A DNA stretch of 64,000 bases from contig NZ_JAHLKR010000016.1 in NCBI RefSeq assembly GCF_021991875.1, positions 496,001 to 560,000 of the forward strand, written 5' to 3'. The position numbers and the translations under genes were made by a program. The DNA is from Mycetohabitans sp. B8. GTDB taxonomy: Bacteria; Pseudomonadota; Gammaproteobacteria; Burkholderiales; Burkholderiaceae. How positions within the stretch are numbered: position 1 is the first letter of the stretch; the number at the start of each line of letters is the position of its first letter. This document shows positions 36,507 to 43,181 of the stretch, in pieces. The notes under the pieces were generated by a model. It had not been told where the DNA came from, searched no databases, and saw only the letters and a program-made list of their open reading frames with translations.

Positions 36507-36555
36507 TGGGGTGGCCGATGGGACTCGAACCCACGACAACAGGAATCACAATCCT
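36507..36555 (-). other. 3' fragment of tRNA-His (attachment site of the prophage)
   Basis: The minus strand reads the 3' half of tRNA-His: anticodon loop ATTGTGATT (anticodon GTG), variable region, T arm GGGTTCGAGTCCC, acceptor GGCCACCC and encoded CCA. The sequence right of 36556 no longer fits a D arm or acceptor 5' strand, so the tRNA is incomplete. Such 3' tRNA pieces are left by integrases that use the tRNA end as attB. With the chromosome to the left and phage genes to the right, the intact tRNA-His should lie at the other end of the prophage. Confidence 0.85.
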
Positions 36556-36777
36556 AGCCATCGATCCTTACGTAACAAGGGCTTTAGCCTCATGCATGGG
36601 AATTATCGAGCATTTTCAGCATTTGATTTTATTGGCTTTTTTGAGCTTCATCCCCACGGATTCGACGCCGGCTCAGCCGCCATCTCGGCAGTTAAACAGA
36701 GATGCAGTTACCGCTTCTGCGCCTGCTGAGAGACGAGATGCGGCGCGCCGGAATGTACTGAAGACGGCGCCCGTTCA

Positions 36778-36914
36778 CTAGCAGATGGGCATCACCGGCC
36801 GCACCGCGCATACGTAGCGCAAAAGCGCACGAAGCTTGTCTATCTGCCGCTGGTCTTCGGCAGTGACTCTGAAAACCCGTTGCGCAACCGTTGGGTTGAG
36901 GTCTGTGTAGGCAG
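36778..36914 (-). pseudogene. orphan 3' end of the Rz spanin gene (copy 1)
   Basis: The minus strand encodes AYTDLNPTVAQRVFRVTAED, QRQIDKLRALLRYVCAVRP and a stop at 36778, nearly the same as the C terminus of the complete Rz at 38610-39143 (AYADLNSTIAERVFAVVADD, QRQIDKLRVLQRYVCTVRP). The N-terminal two thirds are absent. It lies at the prophage edge, next to the DUF2442/HicB cargo. Confidence 0.75.
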
Positions 36915-37133
36915 TGATCCTTTTACGCGAAGAACCGACAATTAAGATCGACTCGCATCCTGAAAACCTTTGTCCAGCTTGGGTGTTTTCGACACTGTGG
37001 AACAGAATTTGGAGACTCTCGGGCCAGCATCTTCAGCAGGACGCCGTCCGAAAGCTTGAAAATCGGTGTCAATATTGAGACCATTTGATCCGCGCCGTCC
37101 AGGCGCGTCGAGACGAAATCGAGAGGGCTTGGG

Positions 37134-37382
37134 ATGAGCACTTCGGCTAAAGAGCTTCGCTTTGATGAGTGCACGATGTGGGTTGAACTGTCAGACGGCC
37201 GCACGCTCGGCGTGCCGCTGGCATGGTTTCCGCGCCTGCTGAACGCCACGCCCGAACAGCGGGCCACATATGAAATTGGCCGGTACGGTCTACACTGGGA
37301 AGCGATTGATGAAGACATTTCCATCGATGGTCTATTGGCTGGGCGTGGAGATATGACTCATCGCCCCTCCCACGCGGCCTAA
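37134..37382 (+). CDS. DUF2442-domain protein, 82 aa
   Basis: The sequence MSTSAKELRFDECTMWVELS, DGRTLGVPLAWFPRLLNATP, GRYGLHWEAIDEDISIDGLL matches the compact DUF2442 fold, a small protein often paired with DUF4160 and carried on mobile DNA with toxin-antitoxin genes. It is followed with one base of spacing by the HicB-like gene. The usual DUF4160 partner is not seen in the 218 bases upstream. The role is unknown, possibly antitoxin-like or regulatory. Confidence 0.75.
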   Translation: MSTSAKELRFDECTMWVELSDGRTLGVPLAWFPRLLNATPEQRATYEIGRYGLHWEAIDEDISIDGLLAGRGDMTHRPSHAA

Positions 37383-37383
37383 T

Positions 37384-37713
37384 ATGCAGACCGACCACTA
37401 TACTTACCGCGTCACGTGGTCATCTGAAGACGGCGAACACGTGGGACTGTGCGTAGAGTTGCCTTCGCTTTCGTGGCTTGCCGCTACCCCTGAAAAGGCA
37501 CTCACCGGAATTCGTCAGATGGTCGCTTCCACTGTAGCTGATATGCAAGCCAGCGGCGAACGTGTCCCCAAGCCTGTTGCCGATCGGCATTACAGGGGGG
37601 AGTTTCGAGTCCGTATTCCGCCGCAGCTACATTGGATGCTGGCGATGCAAGCCGCTGAGGAAGGAGTGAGCTTGAACCGGCTCGCTAGTGCGAAGCTGGC
37701 GGCGCCACGATAA
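37384..37713 (+). CDS. HicB-family antitoxin, 109 aa
   Basis: The N-terminal half has the degenerate RNase-H-like HicB fold (YTYRVTWSSEDGEHVGLCVE, LPSLSWLAATPEKALTGIRQ). The C-terminal half is a ribbon-helix-helix-like DNA-binding part (GEFRVRIPPQLHWMLAMQAA, EEGVSLNRLASAKL). HicB normally neutralises the mRNA interferase HicA. No HicA-like gene is present on either side, so this is an orphan antitoxin or is functionally linked to the DUF2442 gene in front of it. Confidence 0.8.
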   Translation: MQTDHYTYRVTWSSEDGEHVGLCVELPSLSWLAATPEKALTGIRQMVASTVADMQASGERVPKPVADRHYRGEFRVRIPPQLHWMLAMQAAEEGVSLNRLASAKLAAPR

Positions 37714-37751
37714 TTTATCTTAACCGGCAAGTTCCGAAAATGGCACACAGC

Positions 37752-37888
37752 TTAACTAAGTGAAGGTGCAGGTTTAGTTGCACTCCCCGTCACCGGCCGC
37801 ACCGCGCGCGCATAGCGCAAAAGCGCACGAAGCTTGTCTATCTGTCGCTGATCGTCGGCCGCGACGGCGAAAACGCGTTGCGCAACCC
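37752..37888 (-). pseudogene. orphan 3' end of the Rz spanin gene (copy 2)
   Basis: The minus strand reads RVAQRVFAVAADDQRQIDKL, RALLRYARAVRPVTG, then a different tail and a stop at 37752. It matches the final ~35 residues of Rz. Upstream of about 37888 the similarity ends. Together with copy 1 and the complete Rz this makes three Rz ends spaced about 0.9-1.0 kb apart, with plus-strand cargo between them. Confidence 0.7.
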
Positions 37889-38032
37889 GCCAGCTAGCCA
37901 GCGGACCCAGTGTGCATTGCCTCAAAATGGGGTTACTAAATTGATCTTCTCCTTAGTTTAATTCGAGTTAGATGCTAGACCGAAGATCAGATCATCCAAT
38001 ATTGTCGGCACAAAAAATCCTCGACATACCGA

Positions 38033-38052
38033 CTTATTGTATGTACAATAAG
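38033..38052 (+). promoter_or_regulatory. palindromic operator of the brnT/brnA pair
   Basis: CTTATTGTA and TACAATAAG form a 9-bp inverted repeat with a 2-base centre, ending four bases before the brnT start. It overlaps a TATTGTATG/TACAATA -10-like region. BrnA-type antitoxins bind such palindromes to repress their own operon; this is inferred from position. Confidence 0.65.
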
Positions 38053-38056
38053 TGTC

Positions 38057-38326
38057 ATGGAAATCTCATTCGACCTCGCTAAAGACGCGAAGAACATTGA
38101 GAAGCACAGCGGTGTGTCTCTCGCCGACGCAAAGGCATTCGAGTGGGATAGCGCTGTGATATGGCCTGACTAACGGAAAACCTATGGCGAAAACCGGATG
38201 ATTGGTTTGGGCTACATCGGTAAGTGCCTGTTCAATGTAGTGTTTGTTGACCGCGATGGAATTTTCCGCATCATCAGTCTGCGGAAAGCCAACCTCAGAG
38301 GGGTGAAACGTTATGCCCAAACTTAA
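38057..38326 (+). pseudogene. brnT: BrnT-family toxin with premature stop
   Basis: The frame MEISFDLAKDAKNIEKHSGV, SLADAKAFEWDSAVIWPD is interrupted by TAA (near 38171). It then continues in the same frame RKTYGENRMIGLGYIGKCLF, NVVFVDRDGIFRIISLRKAN to a stop at 38324 that overlaps brnA. All landmarks of a BrnT ribonuclease toxin are present except the residue replaced by the stop, so a single substitution has silenced it while brnA remains intact. Confidence 0.8.
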
Positions 38327-38603
38327 ATCTGAAACAATTTTCCCCACCCCAGAGGAAGATGCAGCCATCACCGCTGTGGCTATATCTGACCCCGATGCGG
38401 TGCCGCTGACCGACGACGAATGGAAAGCTGCTCGCCCATCTGCTCTCATCGGCCGCCCGAAGGCGGAAGTCACGAAAGAGCGCATTACTATCCGTTTGTC
38501 GCGTGACGTAGTGACACAATTCCGCGCAACCGGCGAAGGTTGGCAGACGCGCATTGATGCAGCTTTGCGACAGTTCATCTCGGAGCATCCATTGTCTCGA
38601 TAA
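38313..38603 (+). CDS. brnA: BrnA-family antitoxin, 96 aa
   Basis: Antitoxin with a C-terminal ribbon-helix-helix DNA-binding domain: RPKAEVTKERITIRLSRDVV, TQFRATGEGWQTRIDAALRQ, FISEHP. The N-terminal part, TPEEDAAITAVAISDPDAVP, PLTDDEWKAARP, binds BrnT in known systems. It overlaps the end of brnT by 14 bases, as usual. Because brnT is interrupted, the pair is probably inactive as a toxin system. Confidence 0.85.
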   Translation: MPKLKSETIFPTPEEDAAITAVAISDPDAVPLTDDEWKAARPSALIGRPKAEVTKERITIRLSRDVVTQFRATGEGWQTRIDAALRQFISEHPLSR

Positions 38604-38609
38604 TGCCGT

Positions 38610-39143
38610 TCACTGACAACTGATAGTCCCGGGCCGCACCGTACATACGTAGCGCTGGAGCACGCGAAGCTTGTCTATCTGTCGCTGGTCGTCAGCGACG
38701 ACGGCGAAAACGCGCTCTGCAATCGTTGAGTTGAGGTCTGCGTAGGCGGTGGCTCCATCGCCCACGCTGGCGGTGCTGGCAGTTCCGGACAGATTGTCGC
38801 CACGGGTTGAACAGTTTGCGACGGCGACACGCAGCCGCTCAGTGCCAGCGGCAAGAGCAGCGCGGTAACGACGGCTGTCGGTTTCATGGGCTTGGCGTTC
38901 CTTCGTCAGTTGGGCATCCAGGGCTTCGATTCTTTGCGCTGCGGCTCGGCTGTTCTCCGCTGCCTTGCGCTCAGCGGCCAGGGCTGCATCGGATATGGCC
39001 TTCAGGTCTAAGGCGCGCCGCTCACGAACAGCTGCGGCTTCGGCATGCGCCTGCGCACGCTGGACGCGGAAGTAAAAATTGACCGCTGCTCCGCAGAGCA
39101 TTGCAGCGACGGCAAGGAGTGCCCAGGATGGTTTGATGTGCAT
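38610..39143 (-). CDS. Rz-like inner-membrane spanin subunit, ~177 aa
   Basis: Phage lysis protein that with Rz1 fuses inner and outer membranes. From ATG 39143 it has an N-terminal membrane anchor (WALLAVAAMLCGAAVNFYF) followed by a long Ala/Glu/Arg-rich periplasmic coiled coil (AQAHAEAAAVRERRALDLKA through KERQAHETDSRRYRAALAAG) and a conserved end (DDQRQIDKLRVLQRYVC). A GTG at 39155 would add four residues. Rz1 is nested in another frame of the same DNA. It should follow the holin in the lysis module but is separated from it by plus-strand toxin-antitoxin cargo. Confidence 0.85.
   Translation of the reverse strand: MHIKPSWALLAVAAMLCGAAVNFYFRVQRAQAHAEAAAVRERRALDLKAISDAALAAERKAAENSRAAAQRIEALDAQLTKERQAHETDSRRYRAALAAGTERLRVAVANCSTRGDNLSGTASTASVGDGATAYADLNSTIAERVFAVVADDQRQIDKLRVLQRYVCTVRPGTISCQ
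38675..38887 (-). CDS. Rz1-like outer-membrane lipoprotein, nested in Rz, 70 aa
   Basis: Starts MKPTAVVTALLLPLALSGCV with a clear lipobox (LSGC, Cys19), then a Pro-rich mature part (CPELPAPPAWAMEPPPTQTS), exactly what Rz1 proteins look like. It lies entirely inside the Rz gene in a different frame on the same strand, the classic nested Rz/Rz1 arrangement. As a lipoprotein it anchors in the outer membrane and meets Rz across the periplasm. Confidence 0.85.
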   Translation of the reverse strand: MKPTAVVTALLLPLALSGCVSPSQTVQPVATICPELPAPPAWAMEPPPTQTSTQRLQSAFSPSSLTTSDR

Positions 39144-39198
39144 GGTCCAAACCACGAGTAAAATTAATGGTTTGCTGATAACTTAAAGAGGCAGTTTT

Positions 39199-39399
39199 AT
39201 GGAGAGGAAATCAATCGGACGCTTCAGCGCGGAGCAAATCGAGCAGGCCCGGCGTCGTTATGCGCAGATGCCTAAACGCCCGTTTGTTGACATGACCGAA
39301 GCGATGAAGACACCCGAAGGCCGCCGGAAAGTCCAGGAATCCATCGATCACGTACTGAAGGTTCACGCCCATGCCTTAAAAATCCTCAAGGATCGCTGA
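39199..39399 (+). CDS. small antitoxin partner of Doc, 66 aa
   Basis: A short charged protein, MERKSIGRFSAEQIEQARRR, YAQMPKRPFVDMTEAMKTPE, GRRKVQESIDHVLKVHAHAL. It lies three bases before a Doc-type toxin, the normal antitoxin position. It has no obvious Phd HTH-like N terminus, so it may be one of the alternative small antitoxins of Doc. AAAGAGGCAG precedes the start. The role is inferred from position. Confidence 0.65.
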   Translation: MERKSIGRFSAEQIEQARRRYAQMPKRPFVDMTEAMKTPEGRRKVQESIDHVLKVHAHALKILKDR

Positions 39400-39402
39400 C
39401 CC

Positions 39403-39798
39403 ATGCTAAGCGCCGAATATGTGATTGCGGTCCACGATAAGATCCTGCATGTCGAGGGGGGGCTACCCGGATTCTCTGGCGGCGGCCCTGGCGCAGTCGA
39501 TGCCGCACTGGCTCGCGTCGAAAATCGTATTTACTACGAAGGCATGGATGATCCATTTGCGATTGCGGCTATGTATGCAATTGCCATTGCGCGCGGCCAC
39601 GTATTCAATGACGGTAACAAGCGCACCGCTCTTAGCTGCGCAGTTGCATTTCTCAACTATAACGGCTATTCGATCTCCGCAGTTTCTGAACAGACGGATG
39701 CCGATCTGGCCGAAATTATGGTAGGCGTTGCCGAAGGCACAATTGACCACGAACGAATGAGCGGATACCTCCTCGCCCTCTACTTCGGTTTTCTCTAG
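39403..39798 (+). CDS. doc: Doc-type Fic-fold death-on-curing toxin, 131 aa
   Basis: The signature HVFNDGNKRTA (Doc/Fic HxFx(D/E)xNKR) lies at about residues 66-76, preceded by YAIAIARGHVFNDG. The N-terminal part (SAEYVIAVHDKILHVEGGLP, FSGGGPGAVDAALARVENRI) is typical of Doc toxins, which phosphorylate elongation factor Tu and halt translation. The length is normal and the frame intact. It is plus-strand cargo located between the phage holin and Rz genes, with its antitoxin immediately upstream. Confidence 0.88.
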   Translation: MLSAEYVIAVHDKILHVEGGLPGFSGGGPGAVDAALARVENRIYYEGMDDPFAIAAMYAIAIARGHVFNDGNKRTALSCAVAFLNYNGYSISAVSEQTDADLAEIMVGVAEGTIDHERMSGYLLALYFGFL

Positions 39799-39803
39799 CC
39801 TAA

Positions 39804-39860
39804 ATCAATTTCATCGACCGGGAAACCGCTGTACTGCGCGAGTTTGTAAAGAAGCTGTGA
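39804..39860 (+). pseudogene. C-terminal remnant of a RelE/HigB-type toxin
   Basis: Nineteen codons, INFIDRETAVLREFVKKL-stop, look like the end of HigB/RelE-type toxins that pair with NadS-like antitoxins (typically NI-x-DKE-x2-ALK-x-LAK-x-L). The stop lies two bases before the antitoxin ATG. The rest of the toxin is missing, replaced by the end of the Doc gene. Confidence 0.5.
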
Positions 39861-39861
39861 C

Positions 39862-40152
39862 ATGGAACAAGTATTGTTCGATAACTTAGTGCAAAGTCTA
39901 AAAGAAGCCAAGGCGATTGCTCACGGGCAAGCTCCGGTCTCCCGCCGGATCAAAGTGACGACGCCTGACGTGAAGACGGTGCGCGAGCAGCTCGGGCTGT
40001 CGCAAAACGAGTTTGCCCGCTTAATGCGCGTCAGCGTCAAGACGCTGCAAAATTGGGAGCAGCATCGCCGCAATCCGACCGGTCCCGCTGCCGCCTTGCT
40101 CAAGATCGTGCTGACAGCGCCCGATACCGTTCTCAAAGCGTTGTATGTTTGA
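39862..40152 (+). CDS. NadS/HigA-like XRE antitoxin, 96 aa
   Basis: The C-terminal HTH is clear: VREQLGLSQNEFARLMRVSV, KTLQNWEQHRRNPTGPAAAL. The N-terminal helix MEQVLFDNLVQSLKEAKAIA is typical of NadS-type antitoxins. Its toxin survives only as a 19-codon remnant just upstream, so this is an orphan antitoxin. On the plus strand it converges on the minus-strand holin gene. Confidence 0.8.
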   Translation: MEQVLFDNLVQSLKEAKAIAHGQAPVSRRIKVTTPDVKTVREQLGLSQNEFARLMRVSVKTLQNWEQHRRNPTGPAAALLKIVLTAPDTVLKALYV

Positions 40153-40203
40153 GTAAAATGTATGACTTTCTTTATAGAAAACGACGCTCTCGCCTCAACG
40201 GTT

Positions 40204-40515
40204 CTACTGAGCATCTGTGCCTTCGCCTCGCCCGGCCGGCATTCGCCCGACGAATTTCTGGATAACAGCCTCAAGCGCATTTTGCCCAAGGATGCCAAAC
40301 AGCGAAGCGGTGCCCACGAGGCCAGTCGGAGATAAGTCGGGAAATGCCGTCAAGAGTGCACCCGCACTCATCGACAGTCCCGCACCGACAATAGCACGGC
40401 CCACCACCAGTCGCGGCCTGACCCGCTCGCCATCGGCAAGCAGCTTGCCCAGTCCGAGTATTGCGCCGATGACGGCCAACGCCAGTACATTTTTTTCGTG
40501 TTCATCGAGTTGCAT
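40204..40515 (-). CDS. phage holin, 103 aa
   Basis: From ATG 40515: MQLDEHEKNVLALAVIGAIL, then three hydrophobic segments (about 10-26, 38-58, 65-85) separated by short charged loops (KLLADGERVRPRLVVGRAIV) and a charged C terminus (RMPAGRGEGTDAQ). Size and topology fit a three-helix holin that permeabilises the inner membrane and releases endolysin. Its start overlaps the endolysin stop (ATGA), which ties the two together. Confidence 0.75.
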   Translation of the reverse strand: MQLDEHEKNVLALAVIGAILGLGKLLADGERVRPRLVVGRAIVGAGLSMSAGALLTAFPDLSPTGLVGTASLFGILGQNALEAVIQKFVGRMPAGRGEGTDAQ

Positions 40516-40940
40516 CAACTTGCTCCGGTGCGCATCAAGCTCGCCAGACGGTGTGCGCGAGTGCCCACTTGCGTGGCCCACTTCGAGGCAAGCATGCCGT
40601 CAGCCGCCGCCGCATAGTCACCGCGCTGCATCGCGGCCAACGTGTTCGCAAACGTGAGCAGTTTGTCGCCCAGGTTGAAGGCCATGTTGATGATGACGCG
40701 CTGGCGTACCGCATCGAGACTGCGCCACCACGGCAAGTGGCGATCAAGCCACGTGACCGAACGCAGCACATCGTTTTCCAGCAGCAGGTCGCATTCACTA
40801 TCAGCGATCCCAACATCAGTCAGATTGCGGCCAACGCCAATCGTGGTTTTACCGACCGTGTCCAGGTACGGCTTCAAACGCCGCCCTTCGTCGCGGCTTA
40901 ATTCCGACAGAAGCGTTGGCATGTCGAATATTTCGCTCAT
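40515..40940 (-). CDS. phage endolysin, T4-type lysozyme (GH24), 141 aa
   Basis: Muramidase that cleaves peptidoglycan. The catalytic motif is seen in SRDEGRRLKPYLDTVGKTTI, GVGRNLTDVGI: Glu in DEG, Asp and Thr as in T4 lysozyme's EG-x8-D-x8-T. Later landmarks are LLENDVLRSVTWLDRHLPWW and RQRVIINMAFNLG. It has no signal peptide, so it depends on the holin. A terminator-like hairpin lies just upstream on the same strand. Confidence 0.9.
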   Translation of the reverse strand: MSEIFDMPTLLSELSRDEGRRLKPYLDTVGKTTIGVGRNLTDVGIADSECDLLLENDVLRSVTWLDRHLPWWRSLDAVRQRVIINMAFNLGDKLLTFANTLAAMQRGDYAAAADGMLASKWATQVGTRAHRLASLMRTGAS

Positions 40941-40961
40941 ATGCGTTCAAGCTGAAGGCAA

Positions 40962-40984
40962 TAAAAAAGCCGCACGGGCGGCTG
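40962..40984 (-). terminator. hairpin terminator upstream of the endolysin gene
   Basis: AGCCGC (40968-40973) pairs with GCGGCT (40978-40983) around ACGG. On the minus strand it is followed by six T. It would end transcription coming from the tail genes before the lysis module unless antitermination acts. Confidence 0.65.
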
Positions 40985-41009
40985 TTAGTCAAAATTCTCT
41001 TGCTATTTT

Positions 41010-41025
41010 GTATCCAATTGGATAC
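41010..41025 (+). promoter_or_regulatory. perfect 16-bp palindrome, operator of the RelE/XRE pair
   Basis: GTATCCAATTGGATAC is perfectly self-complementary and lies nine bases before the toxin start. A palindrome in this place is the expected binding site of the antitoxin dimer for autoregulation. Confidence 0.65.
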
Positions 41026-41034
41026 TATGATTAC

Positions 41035-41337
41035 ATGAATACCATCACCGCTACCGAAGAATTCAGCACATGGGTTGACGGTCTCACAGACTTGACGGCG
41101 CGTGCCGCCATCTACCTGCGGATCAGACGAGCCGAGCAAGGAAACTTCGGTGAGTACAAGGTGTTGGAAGACGGCGTATCAGAAATGAAGATCAACGTCG
41201 GGCAGGGTTATCGCGTCTACTTTGCGCGTGAAGGGCGCGTAACATACTTGCTGCTTTGCGGTGGCGACAAGTCAACGCAAAAGGCCGATATCAAACGCGC
41301 GAAAGCCATGTGGAAAGCGATCAAGGACCAGACATGA
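41035..41337 (+). CDS. RelE/HigB-type addiction toxin, 100 aa
   Basis: MNTITATEEFSTWVDGLTDL, TARAAIYLRIRRAEQGNFGE, GVSEMKINVGQGYRVYFARE, GRVTYLLLCGGDKSTQKADI is the signature of the HigB-like phage-derived toxins that cleave mRNA. The start at 41035 follows the palindromic operator. The antitoxin gene overlaps its stop by four bases (ATGA), giving the toxin-first order normal for this group. Confidence 0.88.
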   Translation: MNTITATEEFSTWVDGLTDLTARAAIYLRIRRAEQGNFGEYKVLEDGVSEMKINVGQGYRVYFAREGRVTYLLLCGGDKSTQKADIKRAKAMWKAIKDQT

Positions 41338-41633
41338 GCAACATCAAGATTTCACATTTTGACGTGTCGGAGCACCTGGACAGCGAGGAGATGATCGCGG
41401 CCTATCTCAATGCCGCTATCGCGGAAGGCGACCCTGACCTACTCACCGCGGCAATTTCAGATATTGCGAAAGCTCGCGGTATTGCGAAGGTCGCAGAGAC
41501 GGCAGGACTAGGCCGTGAGAGCATATACAAAACGCTGTCACCAGGATCAAAGCCGCGTTACGAGACAATCGTCAAACTACTGCATGCGCTTGGACTAAGG
41601 CTCGCGGTTGAGCCTGAGAAGGCGAACGCGTGA
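41334..41633 (+). CDS. addiction-module antidote protein (XRE-like), 99 aa
   Basis: Antitoxin partner of the preceding gene: MSNIKISHFDVSEHLDSEEM, IAAYLNAAIAEGDPDLLTAA, followed by an HTH (IAKVAETAGLGRESIYKTLS) and PRYETIVKLLHALGLRLAVE. This is the prophage-type antidote family. It overlaps the toxin stop and appears intact, so this pair is probably functional. Confidence 0.88.
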   Translation: MSNIKISHFDVSEHLDSEEMIAAYLNAAIAEGDPDLLTAAISDIAKARGIAKVAETAGLGRESIYKTLSPGSKPRYETIVKLLHALGLRLAVEPEKANA

Positions 41634-41689
41634 CAAGTCGTTTGACTGGCTTACGCAGACACAAAGACAGCTCAGGCTGCTTGCGCATT

Positions 41690-41914
41690 AGATAGCCGGG
41701 AGCCGACCGTCCCCGGTATCGCTTTCCATCTTTGTCCATGGTTCACAGATCGGATTGGCTTTGCTGGCTGCGCGGCTCATATCCCTCTTTTCATTGGCCT
41801 TAAGGCGAGCACCTTCCACACGACGATGGCGTCGGTCCAATGTACTTTGTCTTGCGCCTAGAATTTCGCTGGGGTGATACCGGAGATCGGGGTCTTTTTC
41901 TTGCTGTGGCTCAT
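41690..41914 (-). pseudogene. small phage-associated protein, decayed
   Basis: ATG 41914 reads MSHSKKKTPISGITPAKF and stops. Further frames contain MDKDGKRYRGRS. Short Burkholderia phage or island proteins begin with KKTPI(S/C)GIT and end with W-SMxKDGKRYF. The middle is broken by stops and frame changes, so only a remnant remains. Confidence 0.4.
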
Positions 41915-41964
41915 TCCCTCCGCCAGTTCAGTGCGTTCGGCATAGGCCTTTGAACAAGCCCTAG

Positions 41965-42157
41965 CATGCTGCCCAGGTTGAAGGCCATTTTAATGATGAC
42001 GCGCTGACGTACCACATCGAGACTTCGCCACCACGGCAGTTGGCGATCAAGCCACGTCACCGAAAACGTCATATCGTTTTCCAGCAGTAGGTTGCATACT
42101 TCATCACTGATTCTCACATTGGTCAGATTGCGGGCTACACCGATAGTGATTTTGCGT
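41965..42157 (-). pseudogene. duplicated endolysin fragment
   Basis: The frame KITIGVARNLTNVRISDEVC, NLLLENDMTFSVTWLDRQLP, WWRSLDVVRQRVIIKMAFNL repeats residues ~30-95 of the endolysin at 40515-40940 (about 75 percent identical by eye). Both ends are missing, including the catalytic Glu. It lies on the other side of the RelE/XRE cargo, so that cargo is bracketed by an endolysin gene and an endolysin fragment. Confidence 0.8.
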
Positions 42158-42240
42158 TACCGCTGCTTAAACAAGCAAGTAAATATCATAAAAATAAAAC
42201 CAAAATGCATGTCTTTACGGTATTTTTCATAATACTCCGT

Positions 42241-43017
42241 TTATTTAACCGCACAAATAACTTTTTCCGGTGTCCGTTGCGAGTTTACGATCGTGACATC
42301 AACTAGTTGCACGTTAGAAAAACCAGCACTAGCAACCCGTTTCGAAATATCATTAAATGAATGATGCCAAAAAGCAGGTTCAGATTGTGCTCCGCTTAAG
42401 CGGCTATCATGATATTCAGGTTCACCAACAAAAACAATTTTTTTATCATTTAAATAAGCAATTTGCTCAGTATTTTTTATGTCGTATAGAGGAACACTAA
42501 AAATCAAAGCTCCTCCCTTGCGCAAGACACGAAAACACTCCCTGTATCCTTTAATATCATCTGGCACATGTTCAAATACTTGATTAGACGTAACAAGATC
42601 AAAACTGTTGTCATCAAAAGTTAAATTTTGCACATCTTGATTAAGGCAGCCGTCAACTACCTCGCCCAATTTTTTATCAGAAAAAAATTCACTAGTAATT
42701 ACTGTACCAAAGTTATTTTTCATCCAACAAAGCGTACTACCATAAGTAGAAAGCTCATACGCAACCAAACCTGAATATTCGGCACAAAAATGCGATTTAA
42801 TGACTGGTATGAGAGATAGATTAGTAATATTTGCCTTACACCTCAAACACCTTGTCATAAAGGGATTGGGTTTTAGGGAAAGAAATACGCTTTTTCCACA
42901 CAATGGACAATCGCCGCAAGAAAACCTCCATTTATAAGGAGCATCTGCCCACCCCAAATAACGGATAAGCGAAGTCAGCCTTTTTGGCAACAATTCTAAA
43001 ATTTTATTTTGCGTCAT
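42241..43017 (-). CDS. SAM-dependent methyltransferase with N-terminal zinc ribbon, phage cargo, 258 aa
   Basis: The N terminus carries two Cys pairs (CGDCPLCG and CLRC), a probable zinc ribbon. A class I methyltransferase domain follows (about residues 75-235), with a late motif region NSFDLVTSNQVFEHVPDDIK and RECFRVLRKGGALIFSVPLY (Methyltransf_11 type). The glycine-rich motif I is weak; the domain core around TSEFFSDKKLGEVVDGCLNQ stands in its place. Base composition is strongly AT-rich compared with all neighbours and codons differ, indicating recent transfer. It lies directly after the tail collar gene, where phages often carry surface- or glycan-modifying genes. The substrate is unknown. 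Confidence 0.75.
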   Translation of the reverse strand: MTQNKILELLPKRLTSLIRYLGWADAPYKWRFSCGDCPLCGKSVFLSLKPNPFMTRCLRCKANITNLSLIPVIKSHFCAEYSGLVAYELSTYGSTLCWMKNNFGTVITSEFFSDKKLGEVVDGCLNQDVQNLTFDDNSFDLVTSNQVFEHVPDDIKGYRECFRVLRKGGALIFSVPLYDIKNTEQIAYLNDKKIVFVGEPEYHDSRLSGAQSEPAFWHHSFNDISKRVASAGFSNVQLVDVTIVNSQRTPEKVICAVK

Positions 43018-43181
43018 TCTTTATCCACCGGGTTATTTACAAATTTTTTTCATTTTTTTACATATAATTTTAACGCCATCGTTACTTTTATAGCCACCTA
43101 ATGTTTTATGTGAAATTTAGACTTATTGCCTCATCCGAAATGCTCAAATTTATACAAACTCGCCGGTTGCATGTACTCGGC

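Noticed and set aside
36923-37324. 133-codon minus-strand frame
   Set aside because: It runs antisense through the DUF2442 gene and the upstream gap, without a ribosome binding site or recognisable domain.
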